A stretch of 23,139 nucleotides of DNA from Deinococcus aquatilis DSM 23025 (GTDB lineage: Bacteria; Deinococcota; Deinococci; Deinococcales; Deinococcaceae). The DNA lies in the NCBI RefSeq assembly GCF_000378445.1, contig NZ_KB899757.1, positions 1-23,139 on the forward strand, read 5' to 3'. Made by a program: the position numbers and the translations under genes. Below the pieces are notes generated by a model that worked only from the letters and a program-made list of their open reading frames with translations, had not been told where the DNA came from and searched no databases. Numbering within the stretch: position 1 is the stretch's first letter; each line of letters opens with the position of its first letter. Positions 1 to 8,594 of the stretch are shown here, piece after piece.

Positions 1-1
1 C

Positions 2-169
2 ACCATGAAGGTGCACGGTCGGCGAGCCTGGAGTGTCGTGACGCTGGGCCTCCGGAACCTCGTGCGGACATTCGCCCGCATCCATGAGCGTGGGGAGGCG
101 GAAGCCCTTCAACTCATTGGGCTTTTAAAACCCAGCCAGACGCTCAATTTACAAAGTGTCGGGTACTGA
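2..169 (+). pseudogene. C-terminal end of a transposase-like gene, cut by window edge
   Basis: An open frame enters from the left edge and runs 55 codons to a TGA at 167-169. It reads MKVHGRRAWSVVTLGL early on and ends LLKPSQTLNLQSVGY. The arginine-rich start and the short terminal helix resemble the ends of IS4-type transposases seen in Deinococcus, but I recognise this only by general appearance. No inverted repeat that would mark the end of an insertion sequence could be confirmed in the 60 bases that follow. It could instead be the end of another basic, DNA-binding protein. Whether the gene is complete cannot be judged because its front lies outside the window. Confidence 0.4.
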
Positions 170-218
170 GGGGTGTAAGCTGGAGACCTCTCGCCTCAAA
201 CAAGCTCCGACTTGTCCC

Positions 219-224
219 AGGAGG
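219..224 (+). promoter_or_regulatory. Shine-Dalgarno site for the NPCBM/dehydrogenase lipoprotein
   Basis: AGGAGG lies seven bases before the ATG at 232. It is a full-strength ribosome binding site and fixes that start, which also gives a correct lipoprotein signal peptide. Confidence 0.8.
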
Positions 225-231
225 AATCTAG

Positions 232-2094
232 ATGACCCGACGACTACTGATCCTCGGAACATTGGCCCTTGCTGCTTGCTCTCAGCCCAGTGACTCTGGA
301 ACACCTGCTACCACAGGCAATTACGATCAGATCGACGGTCAATGGAGCCTGGCCGGGCCTCTGACGCCCCAGGCACTCACGGAAGGCATCAATACCCTGG
401 CCTATGAACGTGCCCTCTCGGCCACCAATGCCTGGGGTCCGATTGAGGCCAACCGCAGCAATGGAGAACGCGCCGCTGGAGATGGAGGCCCTCTGACATT
501 GGGCGGCAGGGTCTTTGCTCAGGGCTACGGAGTTCACGCGCCCAGCGAAATGAACTACAGCCTGACCTCTGCCGATGCATCGACGTGTGTGCGCTTTCAG
601 ACTCAGGTGGGCATCGACGATGAGGTTGGCAGCCGGGGCAGCGCGGTCTTTCAGGTCTGGGGCGACAACCAGAAATTGTTCGACAGCGGCGTCATGACGG
701 GCGACAGCCCAACGCAGTCTGTGGATGTGAGCCTGAACGGAGCGGCGACCCTGCGCTTGATCGTTACGGATGCGGGCAATGGCAAAAGCTACGACCATGC
801 CGACTGGATTGCTCCCACCATCACCTGCGCTGCTCGGGAACCACTTCAGAGTCAGACGGTGAGTGTCCCAGCCAATATGAGGGCGGCCCCCTTCGATCAG
901 CCGCGTGCCTTGAAGGTGCCCCGGGGAAGCCGAATCGCGGTCGTGGCACGGGTGTCTGGGGCACGTTTCCTGCTCACCCTGCCGGGCGGCGACCTGTTGG
1001 TCTCTCAGCCCAGCCAGGGAAAAGTTATCCGTTTGCAGGGCGGGGCAGCGTCCAACGATCCCAAGAACCAGACCATGCTCTTGTCCGGTCTCAACAATCC
1101 CCATGATCTGGTGCTTTCCACACAGAATGGTGTCTCATATCTGTACCTCAGCGAAGCCAACCGGGTCAGCCGCTATCCATTACGGGACGGGCTGCCCGAT
1201 GCCAACGCCCGGCAAATCGTGGTGGACGGGCTGCCGGACGCCAGCCTGCCTGAACTGAAGGGGCAATACAGTCACGCCCTGAAAAACATTGCGCTGGACG
1301 GCAGCAAACTCTATGTCTCCATCGCCTCGGCCACCAATGCCGACCCCGCTGATTTGACGGCCACGCCCAAACGGGGCGCAGTGTACGTCTACGCGGCCAA
1401 CACGCTCAACCAGACAGCCACGTCTGGACGCCTCTATGCTCAGGGCATTCGGAATGCCGAAGGACTGGCGATCGCGCCCGGAACAGGAGACCTCTGGGTG
1501 GCCGTGAACAACCGCGATAATGTGGCCTACCCGTACCACAATGATTTCAACGGCGACGGCAGCGATGATTACGGCAAAGTGTTGCAGGACTTCGTGGACA
1601 ACTATCCACCCGAGGAACTGATCCGGGTGCGCGACGGTGGCAATTATGGCTGGCCGTTTTGCAACCCCAATCCTGCGGGCGGATGGCTCAACATGCCCTT
1701 TGACCGCGACGTACAGACGAATGCGGGGGGCAGCCGCCTCGACTGCGCTCAGGCCGACCGGGTCACGGTGGGAATGCCCGCCCACGCCGCGCCTCTGGGT
1801 CTGACGTTCTGGACCGGGTCTGCACTGCCTGCCCGGTATGCTGGGGGTGCTGTGGTCGGTCAGCACGGCTCCTGGAACCGCAGCAGTTTTAGCGGTCATG
1901 CCTTTGTGCTGTTTCCCAAAACCAGCGGAGGATTGGGGGCCGGAATAGATCTGGTTACTGGCTTTGTCACCGATCCTGTCCAGAAACAGCGCTGGGGCCG
2001 TCCGGTAGACGCGGCAGTAGCACCGGATGGGGGGCTGTATCTCAGTGACGATTACAGCGGCACGGTCTATCACCTGACCCCGCCTGCACCGTGA
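232..2094 (+). CDS. Lipoprotein: NPCBM-like domain + PQQ-type sugar/sorbosone dehydrogenase beta-propeller
   Basis: The 620-residue protein starts with a lipoprotein signal peptide (lipobox LAAC, Cys16), so it should be lipid-anchored outside the cytoplasmic membrane. Residues about 55-200 look like an NPCBM carbohydrate-binding module (GGRVFAQGYGVHAPSEM, then VGIDDEVGSRGSAVFQVWGD, then HADWIAP). Residues about 240-618 form a beta-propeller of the soluble glucose/L-sorbosone dehydrogenase type, with GLNNPHDLVL, RNAEGLAI, IRVRDGGNYGWPFC and WGRPVDAAVAPDGGLYLSDD. Members of that family oxidise sugars or sugar aldehydes using PQQ. The substrate here is unknown, and no PQQ synthesis genes are in the window. 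The module pairing suggests a sugar-targeted surface enzyme. The gene stands alone and converges on the next one. Family assignment is firm; exact activity is not. Confidence 0.85.
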   Translation: MTRRLLILGTLALAACSQPSDSGTPATTGNYDQIDGQWSLAGPLTPQALTEGINTLAYERALSATNAWGPIEANRSNGERAAGDGGPLTLGGRVFAQGYGVHAPSEMNYSLTSADASTCVRFQTQVGIDDEVGSRGSAVFQVWGDNQKLFDSGVMTGDSPTQSVDVSLNGAATLRLIVTDAGNGKSYDHADWIAPTITCAAREPLQSQTVSVPANMRAAPFDQPRALKVPRGSRIAVVARVSGARFLLTLPGGDLLVSQPSQGKVIRLQGGAASNDPKNQTMLLSGLNNPHDLVLSTQNGVSYLYLSEANRVSRYPLRDGLPDANARQIVVDGLPDASLPELKGQYSHALKNIALDGSKLYVSIASATNADPADLTATPKRGAVYVYAANTLNQTATSGRLYAQGIRNAEGLAIAPGTGDLWVAVNNRDNVAYPYHNDFNGDGSDDYGKVLQDFVDNYPPEELIRVRDGGNYGWPFCNPNPAGGWLNMPFDRDVQTNAGGSRLDCAQADRVTVGMPAHAAPLGLTFWTGSALPARYAGGAVVGQHGSWNRSSFSGHAFVLFPKTSGGLGAGIDLVTGFVTDPVQKQRWGRPVDAAVAPDGGLYLSDDYSGTVYHLTPPAP

Positions 2095-2656
2095 CCCGAC
2101 TCCAGACAGTGACATGTCAGCCGTGGATTCAATGGCATGAGGAGTTCCAAGTGCTCTGGTTGATGGTTGCAGGACAAACCTCTGCCTGCCAGATGGATCA
2201 GGCGGAGGCTTAGGCTGGGGCAGAGCCGTCTGTTGGATTGTGTACCGCCGGATAACGGTGTCTTCTACTGATGGGGGCAAAAGTTCGTTGCAAATTCTGA
2301 GGCCAGTTCGGTCTGACGAGCTTCGATTGCATGACGGAACATGCTGCCACTCTGAAGATTCTTGAGCGCATCATCTTCCCCGCCTAATGCAAAGGAAAAG
2401 TATCCCGTCTGCGTCACCAGTCGGCATCTGTGTCCAGCTGAGACGGATTCCGTACGATTCCCGGAATCCGTCTCTTTTCCTACTCGCCCTGCTCGGATTG
2501 AACACCGAAAACCACGGTGTTGAATCGGAACCCGTATGATGCCTGTAGTAAGCAGAGGGATACTGGCTGGGAGCTGAAGAGTTTGCCCTGATATGCGCTG
2601 CCATCTCCGGCAACGGCTTTCTGTAAGTCAGTTCGGGTTCATGTCCTTACCAGCAA
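2095..2656. other. Convergent intergenic region, no gene
   Basis: This 562-base stretch separates two converging lipoprotein genes. It holds a 10-bp palindrome TGACATGTCA at 2110-2119 just after the first gene, and a two-hairpin repeat at 2440-2527 (listed separately). An 80-codon minus-strand frame at 2371-2613 runs through the repeat, has no ribosome binding site and resembles no protein I know, so I do not call it. No U-tract terminator was seen. Confidence 0.6.
2440..2527. repeat. Two-hairpin dispersed repeat element, copy A
   Basis: The first hairpin has perfect 12-bp arms, GAGACGGATTCC at 2440-2451 and GGAATCCGTCTC at 2463-2474. The second spans about 2493-2527: the ACACCG/CGGTGT core (2502-2507, 2515-2520) extends outward with only two mismatches. 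Between them is TACTCGCCCTGCTCGGAT, which recurs with one change near 5295-5311. It resembles the small dispersed repeats of Deinococcus genomes. It may also act as a transcription terminator between the converging genes. Confidence 0.7.
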
Positions 2657-4846
2657 TCAGGCCAGCCTGAAGGTGTAGTAGGTGCAAAGCCCTGACCAGA
2701 CGGTGAGGGTTTTGTTGCGGCTGGGATCCGGAGCGCCCACCGTGAGGGTCACGCGGCATGGGGTCGTGGCCGCACCGTTGTTGAAGCCACCGCCCGCGCC
2801 ATTCATCACCATGCTGGCAGTCTGAGACGAGGAAAATACGGTGTCTTTGCCCTGATACTGAACGATGAATTTCCAGTCGTAGGTCAGCGCCTCATTCTGC
2901 GGGTTGTCGATCATGGCCTTGGCGGTGTAGCGGGGAGTGTTGACCGTACAGGAGGTCGATGATCTGAAATCGAGGGTGGAACCATTGGTCACTGCATATT
3001 CACCGCAGTAAGTACCGCCCAGGGTATACACACCGGAAGTTTTGACGACTGGATACGGGTTGACTGGCGGGGGCAATACGTTGAGCGTCACCGTCTGGTT
3101 AGTCACGGCCCCGAAGCTGTCGTGGACGCTGACCCGCACCTGCCGCGCTCCAGTGGCACCGAATTTCACCTTGATGTCGCAGCCGCCACTGGCCGATAGG
3201 GTATCTGGGGCGTCTACTGCCCAGGTGGTGAAGTGGCAAAGGTTCGAGCCTGCCGGTTCGTTGGAGTCGGCCACAGCAGCGGACATCAGATAATCCTCGC
3301 CCTGATGGGGGTCGCCCGTGGAGAGCACGCGCAGGCTGGGCGGCGGGTTGGTCATGCTCAGCACAAAGCTCAGCTGGGTCGTGGCTCCCGCCGAGTCGCG
3401 GGCGGTGACGGTGATGGTGCGGTCGCCCACGCTCTGGAAGGTGTAATCGGGAGAGAGCGGACCGTCTCTGTCTGAGGTCACGGTAATCTGCGGGCAGCCA
3501 TCTTCGGCATCGCTGGCCGAGTAGAACTCGCCGTTTCCGAAGGTCGGCCCATTGGTGGTACACAGCGCCCTGAAATTCTGCGGCGTTCCCGCGTTGAAAG
3601 AGTGTGGCTGGTTGGTCAGGGCCAGCACTGGCGGGGTATTGCTGGAGCGCCCCAGTTCCTTGCTGATGTCGAAGACGGTGGAACTGTAGCTTGCCAGCGT
3701 ACCCAGAATCGGCAGCTTGACCCGGAATCCCAGCGTGCCTTTCATGAAGCTGTTGACGATCCAGTTGGGGTTGCGTGGATAGGCCACGTCAAGGCTGACC
3801 CCGCCCTCCAGCGTCGCCTCCGGCCCGGCCACGTCATAGAGCTTGATGCTCGCCACCGACTGTAGACCCACGCGCGGCTTGAGCGAGCCAGAGAAGTTGG
3901 GCGGGTTCAGACTCCCATTGATGCCGAAGCCGGAAATATCCTTCCAACCGTTGTCCTTGGTCCAACGTGCCCCGACCTGCGCGGTGATGGATTCGCTGGC
4001 GGCAAAATCAATATGCGCCGTGACCTCGCCGCCCGCCGTCAGATACAGCTCGACCTTCGGAACCAGTACCACCGGCACCGGCCCGATAAAAAAGACCTTG
4101 GGCTTGAAATACTGGGTACCTACCCGCACCGCGTCGCTCATCACCCCGTGAAAATCGCCAGTGATGTTCAGACGCGAACTTTGAGAAAAGCCCACACTGG
4201 CCTGAAAACTCTTGACGCAGACCGGGGGCAGCTCGAAGCAGGGTTTGATGCCCACATTGACGCCGTAGCCGATGTTGAAGGCCACCCCACCATCGACCCT
4301 GATGCTGCCGGTGGCATTCGGCCCCTGGACGGGCAGGAACGTCCGGTTGAAATTCAGGTTGAATCCGTAATTCTCACCGACACCCGCCTGGGGCTTCAGC
4401 TCACTGGAAGGCGTGGCGGTCAGGGTGACACCTTCCGCCAGATCCTGTGTGCTGAGAAGATCGTCACCCGTCAACTGGAAATCGGCGTTTAGATCGCCGT
4501 CGGTAATGGCGTCGGTGAGGTTGGCCTGGGTGGTGTCAAGCAGAATCTGGCCGCCCTCCGGCCGAATGGCCGTCACCTTGCGGAGGTAGCCGTCAGGCGC
4601 GGCGCTGGAGGGTTCGGACACCAGAACGTCGCCGGGTTTCAGGCTGCTGAGTGCCGGAGTACTCTGGGCGAAGGTCAGCACGCCGCTTGCGGAATCGTAG
4701 GTGGTCAGGGCATTGCGGGTCGCGGGATCAGCAATCTTGGTCGTGTCGGGAATAATGGCAGAGGAAGTGGGCGACGGGTCGAGTGGAGCGCCGCAGGCGG
4801 AGAGCACTCCGGCCAGCAGGATCGACAGAACGGGCAAACGTTTCAT
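2657..4846 (-). CDS. Large lipoprotein with Ig/PKD-like repeats
   Basis: The 729-residue protein begins with a clear lipoprotein signal (lipobox LSAC, Cys18) followed by a Pro/Ser/Thr-rich linker, so it is probably anchored in the cell envelope. Residues about 40-130 look like a small beta domain (SGVLTFAQSTPALSSLKPGD). Residues about 150-400 are a glycine- and beta-rich region with paired cysteines (CFELPPVC). From about residue 405 there are two or three Ig/PKD-like repeats, marked by GDRTITVTARDSAGATTQ and ARQVRVSVHDSFGAVTNQTV, and a cysteine-containing C-terminal domain. The ATG follows AGAGGA by nine bases. Such proteins are common as extracellular or adhesive surface proteins in Deinococcus. 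I know no enzymatic motif in it and assign no function. Confidence 0.75.
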   Translation of the reverse strand: MKRLPVLSILLAGVLSACGAPLDPSPTSSAIIPDTTKIADPATRNALTTYDSASGVLTFAQSTPALSSLKPGDVLVSEPSSAAPDGYLRKVTAIRPEGGQILLDTTQANLTDAITDGDLNADFQLTGDDLLSTQDLAEGVTLTATPSSELKPQAGVGENYGFNLNFNRTFLPVQGPNATGSIRVDGGVAFNIGYGVNVGIKPCFELPPVCVKSFQASVGFSQSSRLNITGDFHGVMSDAVRVGTQYFKPKVFFIGPVPVVLVPKVELYLTAGGEVTAHIDFAASESITAQVGARWTKDNGWKDISGFGINGSLNPPNFSGSLKPRVGLQSVASIKLYDVAGPEATLEGGVSLDVAYPRNPNWIVNSFMKGTLGFRVKLPILGTLASYSSTVFDISKELGRSSNTPPVLALTNQPHSFNAGTPQNFRALCTTNGPTFGNGEFYSASDAEDGCPQITVTSDRDGPLSPDYTFQSVGDRTITVTARDSAGATTQLSFVLSMTNPPPSLRVLSTGDPHQGEDYLMSAAVADSNEPAGSNLCHFTTWAVDAPDTLSASGGCDIKVKFGATGARQVRVSVHDSFGAVTNQTVTLNVLPPPVNPYPVVKTSGVYTLGGTYCGEYAVTNGSTLDFRSSTSCTVNTPRYTAKAMIDNPQNEALTYDWKFIVQYQGKDTVFSSSQTASMVMNGAGGGFNNGAATTPCRVTLTVGAPDPSRNKTLTVWSGLCTYYTFRLA

Positions 4847-4986
4847 GGCAGCGTCCTCTGGTGATGGTCAGAACGGGTTGCGGTTGTTGACGACAGAATC
4901 AAGAGGCCGTCCAGTGGGCAGTTAGAGCAGTGGGCTTGACCCGCAGGCTCAGTCACCCTCCTCGGCAATGTTCCCGAAGACTTCCA

Positions 4987-5376
4987 TCAAGTGGAATTCA
5001 TGGTGTCCTCCTGGCTATCCTGATCCGGCCCGAGGAGCGATTCTCCGCAGCTGGCGCAGTAGCGGGCGTAGGGGCTGGAGATCGGAGCGCTGCACAGTGG
5101 ACACGCGTCAAGGAGCCAGGTGCCGTCATTGATGCAGTAGTGCTCGGGCGAACTGATCGGCACGGCACGCGCACAACTCGGACACAGCCGGTAATGGAGC
5201 GGTGGCCAGCGGCCTGATACGGACTTGCTCTGATTCCCGAACATCCGGGAAAGCACCAGATGTTCGTCCATCGCCGCCAGCCCGTACTCTTTGCTACTCG
5301 CTCTGCTCGGATGATTCTCACGAATCATCGCAATTTGGTATGAGTCCTCCATTCGGTGTTCCACAACTCCTCCCAC
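4987..5376 (-). CDS. Double zinc-ribbon protein, start uncertain
   Basis: The frame encodes up to 129 residues. Residues 65-110 carry cysteine pairs: CPSC (65, 68), a single Cys81, CPLC (92, 95) and CASC (107, 110). This is the layout of two zinc ribbons of the DZANK kind. No catalytic domain is present, so it probably binds nucleic acid or protein. The N-terminal 35 residues are doubtful: codons about 17-32 (IRENHPSRASSKE) are translated from the dispersed repeat at 5281-5330, and the frame opens with GTG. The natural start may be the ATG at 5271, giving 94 residues, though no strong ribosome site precedes it. It lies downstream of the large ATPase regulator on the same strand with a hairpin between them. 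Confidence 0.6.
   Translation of the reverse strand: MGGVVEHRMEDSYQIAMIRENHPSRASSKEYGLAAMDEHLVLSRMFGNQSKSVSGRWPPLHYRLCPSCARAVPISSPEHYCINDGTWLLDACPLCSAPISSPYARYCASCGESLLGPDQDSQEDTMNST
5281..5330. repeat. Dispersed repeat element, copy B
   Basis: CTACTCGCTCTGCTCGGAT near 5294-5312 matches the core of copy A at 2480-2498 except for one base. It is followed by a perfect hairpin, GATGATTC (5310-5317) and GAATCATC (5322-5329) with a four-base loop. Only the central part is shared with copy A; the flanking hairpins differ. It overlaps the apparent front of the zinc-ribbon gene, which makes the longer start for that gene suspect. Confidence 0.6.
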
Positions 5377-5378
5377 CT

Positions 5379-5403
5379 CCCCTCTCCCGCGCAGTGTGAG
5401 GGG
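5379..5403. terminator. GC-rich hairpin behind the ATPase-BTAD regulator
   Basis: CCCCTC at 5379-5384 pairs with GAGGGG at 5398-5403, 26 bases past the stop of the minus-strand regulator. There is no U tract, so termination is possible but not certain. It could limit readthrough into the zinc-ribbon gene. Confidence 0.35.
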
Positions 5404-5429
5404 GGCTGGATCGGAAGCGGATCGGATTC

Positions 5430-8400
5430 TCAGGTGGCGGCGCGTGTAGCGTCAGAGGTCACAGGCAAAGCTGCCAGAGAACCCTTCAAGAAGTCCTCCC
5501 AGCGATCCGGCAACGCCTCGCCCACAGCTGAAAAATGCATCCTGGCCTGAGCGTAGGCATGGCTCAGTCCTTTGTGATTCGCCACATTATGCCAAGCCCG
5601 CAGGGACAGCTCCAGCGCTTTGAGGTCGTATGGATCGGTGTCGAGAAGCAGTTGGGCCGCCCGCACAGCCTCGGAGGGGTGGCTGGTCAACTGGGCCTTG
5701 ATCTGTACCCGCAGCGCCTGACACAACGCCTCACGGACAGCCTCAGAACGGCCTTCCAGATTCAGGCTGGCAAACACAGGGCCGCGCCACAACTGGGTAT
5801 CGCCGTGGGCCAGAAAGGTTTCGGCGTCGCTGGACACGCCTGACCCCAGCAGGTAGCCATCGGTGGTCGTGGTGACCACTCCCGCCCCCAATGTCTCCCG
5901 CACCTGATAAACCAGATCGGCCAGCAGCGTTCCTGACCGCGTTTCGGCCTGATCGGGATAGAGCGACTCGGTGAGGCTGAGCCGTGAGACCTCGGCACGT
6001 CCCGCGATTCGCGCTTCCAGCAGGGTGGCCAGCAGTTCCTGACGCTTCCGGCCCCGTACTGGAACGGTTCCCGTGTGGGTGGTCAGGCGCATCGGGCCGA
6101 GCACTTCCAACCGAACGTTCGGGGCCAACTGAACCTGAGCGGCTGGGTCTGCCGATCCCTGAAGTGAAGCCGCAGATTCCTCGGCCAGCCAAGGAAAGAG
6201 GCGCTGGGCCAGACGAATCCCATTTTGAAGCCCCCGCTCTTTGAACCAGTTCAGGTGAAGTCGCGCCAATTCCGGTGAGTTGGTGAGTTGGGCCAGCAGA
6301 AGTCCGACCTTATGGCTGTCGTACTGAGACAGACCGCCCTGTGCTCGGTGCAGATGAGCGAGGGCTTCAGCCTTCTGACCGAGCGCCATCCAGGCGGTGC
6401 CCAGAGCGCAGTTGATCGCCGCAGCAATGAGCGGGTCCTGATCGGCATCAAGGGCCTTCATCGCCTCCTGTGCCCGGTGCAGGGCGACCTGGGGATCACC
6501 GAATTGTGATTCGACCAGACTCATCTGGGCCTGGGCATAGGCCAGATACCGAGCACCGCCGCTGGCGTGGGCACATTCCAGCGCCGCCTGAGCGTGCCGG
6601 GTCGCCAGCGCGGCGCTGTACGGAGCCTGACATTCCCGGTGCAGCGCGGCGAGCATGACTTCGGCCTCGACCTGCCAGTACAGCAAGCCAACCTGTGCGT
6701 AGGAATCCCGACTCTCCAGCAGCAGCTCTTCGGCGTCGCCGTACTCGCCTGCTTCAAACAGGGCGTCACCCAGAATCAGCTGGGCATGGGCATACAGCCG
6801 CGCCTGACCCGCCCCCGCAGCCAGAGTTCTTGCACTGCGGGCATCCGCTGCGGCAGCGAAACTGTCTCCCTGATAGTGCCGCACGTTGGCCCGGTTAAAG
6901 TACGCCGAGCCTGCTTTATGCCGCAGCGCATGGGTCTCGAACAGCCTGAGCGCCTCGGTATAGAAGGAATCGGCCTCGGCAAACCGCAGGCGCTGGAACT
7001 GGTTATAGCCACTCGCCTCAAGAAGTGCAGCCCGGTCAAGGTAACTCAGATCAGTTCTTTTGAGTGCCTGCTCGGTCAGGGCGTCTGCCCCTTCATGATC
7101 TCCGGTGGTGGCCATGCTGAAGGCGACGGCTTTGACCGTTCTCGCCTGCACAGCCCCATGAATGTCTGGGCGGTCCTTCCACAGCCTGACCACCTCGTGA
7201 TACTGGTCCAGACAATGCCAGACCCTGAGCTGAAGCTCTGTGCCCATCAGACCGGTTCGCCACGCTGCGGGCAGACGCTCCATCAGCGGCCCGACCTCCT
7301 TGACTTCTCCAGCCTCAGCCAGGTAATACGCCAGAAGAGAGATCAACTCGTGATGATGGGGCAGCCGAGCCAGAGACGCCCGGACCAGGCGGATGGTTTC
7401 CCCCAGATCAAACTCGTACAGTCGAGCGCTGGCCTTGAGCGTGAGTTCGCCCTGTTGATCAAGCGGCGCATGTTCTACCGCCTGAGCTGACAACCGGGCC
7501 GCCATCAGGGACTGGCCGAGCGCAAAAAACCGGTCTGCCGCATGGCTCAGTAACTCGAATGCCTGCTGAGCGGTCAGTCCTGCATCACCTATAAGATTCA
7601 CGACGCGGGGATCGAGGTCTATCTGCTTCAGCGCACGCCGCGCAAAGAGCTGACGGCGATCAGGACTCAGGTGCGCCGATACCGTTTCCCGGTAGAGGGG
7701 ATGAGCAAATTCACCGTCGATCAGGTGCCCGGTCCGGTGCAAGCTTTCGCAGGTGGCGGCAAATTCTTTGCCTGAGAGTCCAGAAACCTCCCTCCACAGG
7801 GGGTCGCTGCATCCTGCTGGCAGCACCGATCTGGCCGCCAACACATCTGCCGTTGCCGACAGGCCAAGCGGCTCCCGCACCGCGAGTTCGATCAGCGCTT
7901 CCACAGTCGTGGGGATGACTCGCTGCTGCGGCACTCGCCAGCGCCAACGCCGTGTGTCGTTCCAGAGCAGGCCCTGCCGGGCAAGGAAACGGAAAAATTC
8001 AAGGGTGAACAGTGGATTGCCAGCGGCCCGCTCATAGATCCAATCGAGCGCTTCCTGAGGCAGGGCGGCCCCCACCTCGGCATTCAACAACAAGTCGGAT
8101 TCGGGACGGCTCAGAGGAGAAACTCGAACGGCCTCAATGCCTTCCGGCGGTGGAGTTCGGCTGCTCAGAAGCAGTCCGGCCCCCCGAGTTCGGGCCATAC
8201 GGGTTGCCAGATTTTGCCAGAGCCGAAGCTGATCGGGTGAACATTCATGTAGGTCTTCGGCATGGATCACCACCGGAGCGCCGAGAGCCAACTGTGAGGT
8301 GAGGACTTCAGTCAGCTGCTCTCCAGTGAACCCTTCCTTTCTCTCAAGGCGCTCAATTGACCGTGTAAGCCACGGAGTGGTGTGCTTCGGGCGTGGCAGA

Positions 8401-8594
8401 GTCAGGACAATCTGTTCAAGGGGCTGGGTTGCCCGGACACTCAACGAGAAACAAGGGGTCGCCCTCAATAGAGCTTGAGCCAGATGCGTCTTGCCGATGC
8501 CCGGCTCACCCCACAGACAGACGGCCAGACCCACACGCCGTGCCATCAACCCCCTGAGCCTATTGGCGACATATTGATTCTCACTGTCCACCAC
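5430..8594 (-). CDS. Signal-transduction ATPase with TPRs and C-terminal winged helix-BTAD
   Basis: The 1,054-residue cytoplasmic regulator has an N-terminal P-loop ATPase (Walker A GEPGIGKTH, residues 29-37), long helical repeats of TPR type (about 330-790), and from about residue 818 a winged helix (VRLEVLGPMRL...RGRKRQELLATLLEA) followed by a BTAD-like helical region ending near 1040 (LLLDTDPYDLKALELSLRAW). Family knowledge suggests a nucleotide-gated transcription activator that senses a ligand through the ATPase/TPR part. The order is reversed compared with AfsR-type SARPs, where the winged helix and BTAD come first. The frame opens with two consecutive GTG codons. AGGAGG at 8597-8602 is only two bases from the first and five from the second, so translation may begin at 8591. 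The target genes are unknown. Confidence 0.8.
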   Translation of the reverse strand: MVDSENQYVANRLRGLMARRVGLAVCLWGEPGIGKTHLAQALLRATPCFSLSVRATQPLEQIVLTLPRPKHTTPWLTRSIERLERKEGFTGEQLTEVLTSQLALGAPVVIHAEDLHECSPDQLRLWQNLATRMARTRGAGLLLSSRTPPPEGIEAVRVSPLSRPESDLLLNAEVGAALPQEALDWIYERAAGNPLFTLEFFRFLARQGLLWNDTRRWRWRVPQQRVIPTTVEALIELAVREPLGLSATADVLAARSVLPAGCSDPLWREVSGLSGKEFAATCESLHRTGHLIDGEFAHPLYRETVSAHLSPDRRQLFARRALKQIDLDPRVVNLIGDAGLTAQQAFELLSHAADRFFALGQSLMAARLSAQAVEHAPLDQQGELTLKASARLYEFDLGETIRLVRASLARLPHHHELISLLAYYLAEAGEVKEVGPLMERLPAAWRTGLMGTELQLRVWHCLDQYHEVVRLWKDRPDIHGAVQARTVKAVAFSMATTGDHEGADALTEQALKRTDLSYLDRAALLEASGYNQFQRLRFAEADSFYTEALRLFETHALRHKAGSAYFNRANVRHYQGDSFAAAADARSARTLAAGAGQARLYAHAQLILGDALFEAGEYGDAEELLLESRDSYAQVGLLYWQVEAEVMLAALHRECQAPYSAALATRHAQAALECAHASGGARYLAYAQAQMSLVESQFGDPQVALHRAQEAMKALDADQDPLIAAAINCALGTAWMALGQKAEALAHLHRAQGGLSQYDSHKVGLLLAQLTNSPELARLHLNWFKERGLQNGIRLAQRLFPWLAEESAASLQGSADPAAQVQLAPNVRLEVLGPMRLTTHTGTVPVRGRKRQELLATLLEARIAGRAEVSRLSLTESLYPDQAETRSGTLLADLVYQVRETLGAGVVTTTTDGYLLGSGVSSDAETFLAHGDTQLWRGPVFASLNLEGRSEAVREALCQALRVQIKAQLTSHPSEAVRAAQLLLDTDPYDLKALELSLRAWHNVANHKGLSHAYAQARMHFSAVGEALPDRWEDFLKGSLAALPVTSDATRAAT

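Noticed and set aside
244..2280. Long minus-strand frames opposite the dehydrogenase lipoprotein (244-1104 and 1180-2280)
   Set aside because: They are antisense shadows of a gene with clear domains; no ribosome sites or motifs.
2371..2613. 80-codon minus-strand frame
   Set aside because: It runs through a noncoding two-hairpin repeat and has no ribosome site.
6567..7490. 307-codon plus-strand frame
   Set aside because: It is a shadow of the TPR region of the ATPase-BTAD gene; high GC at codon third positions opens such frames.
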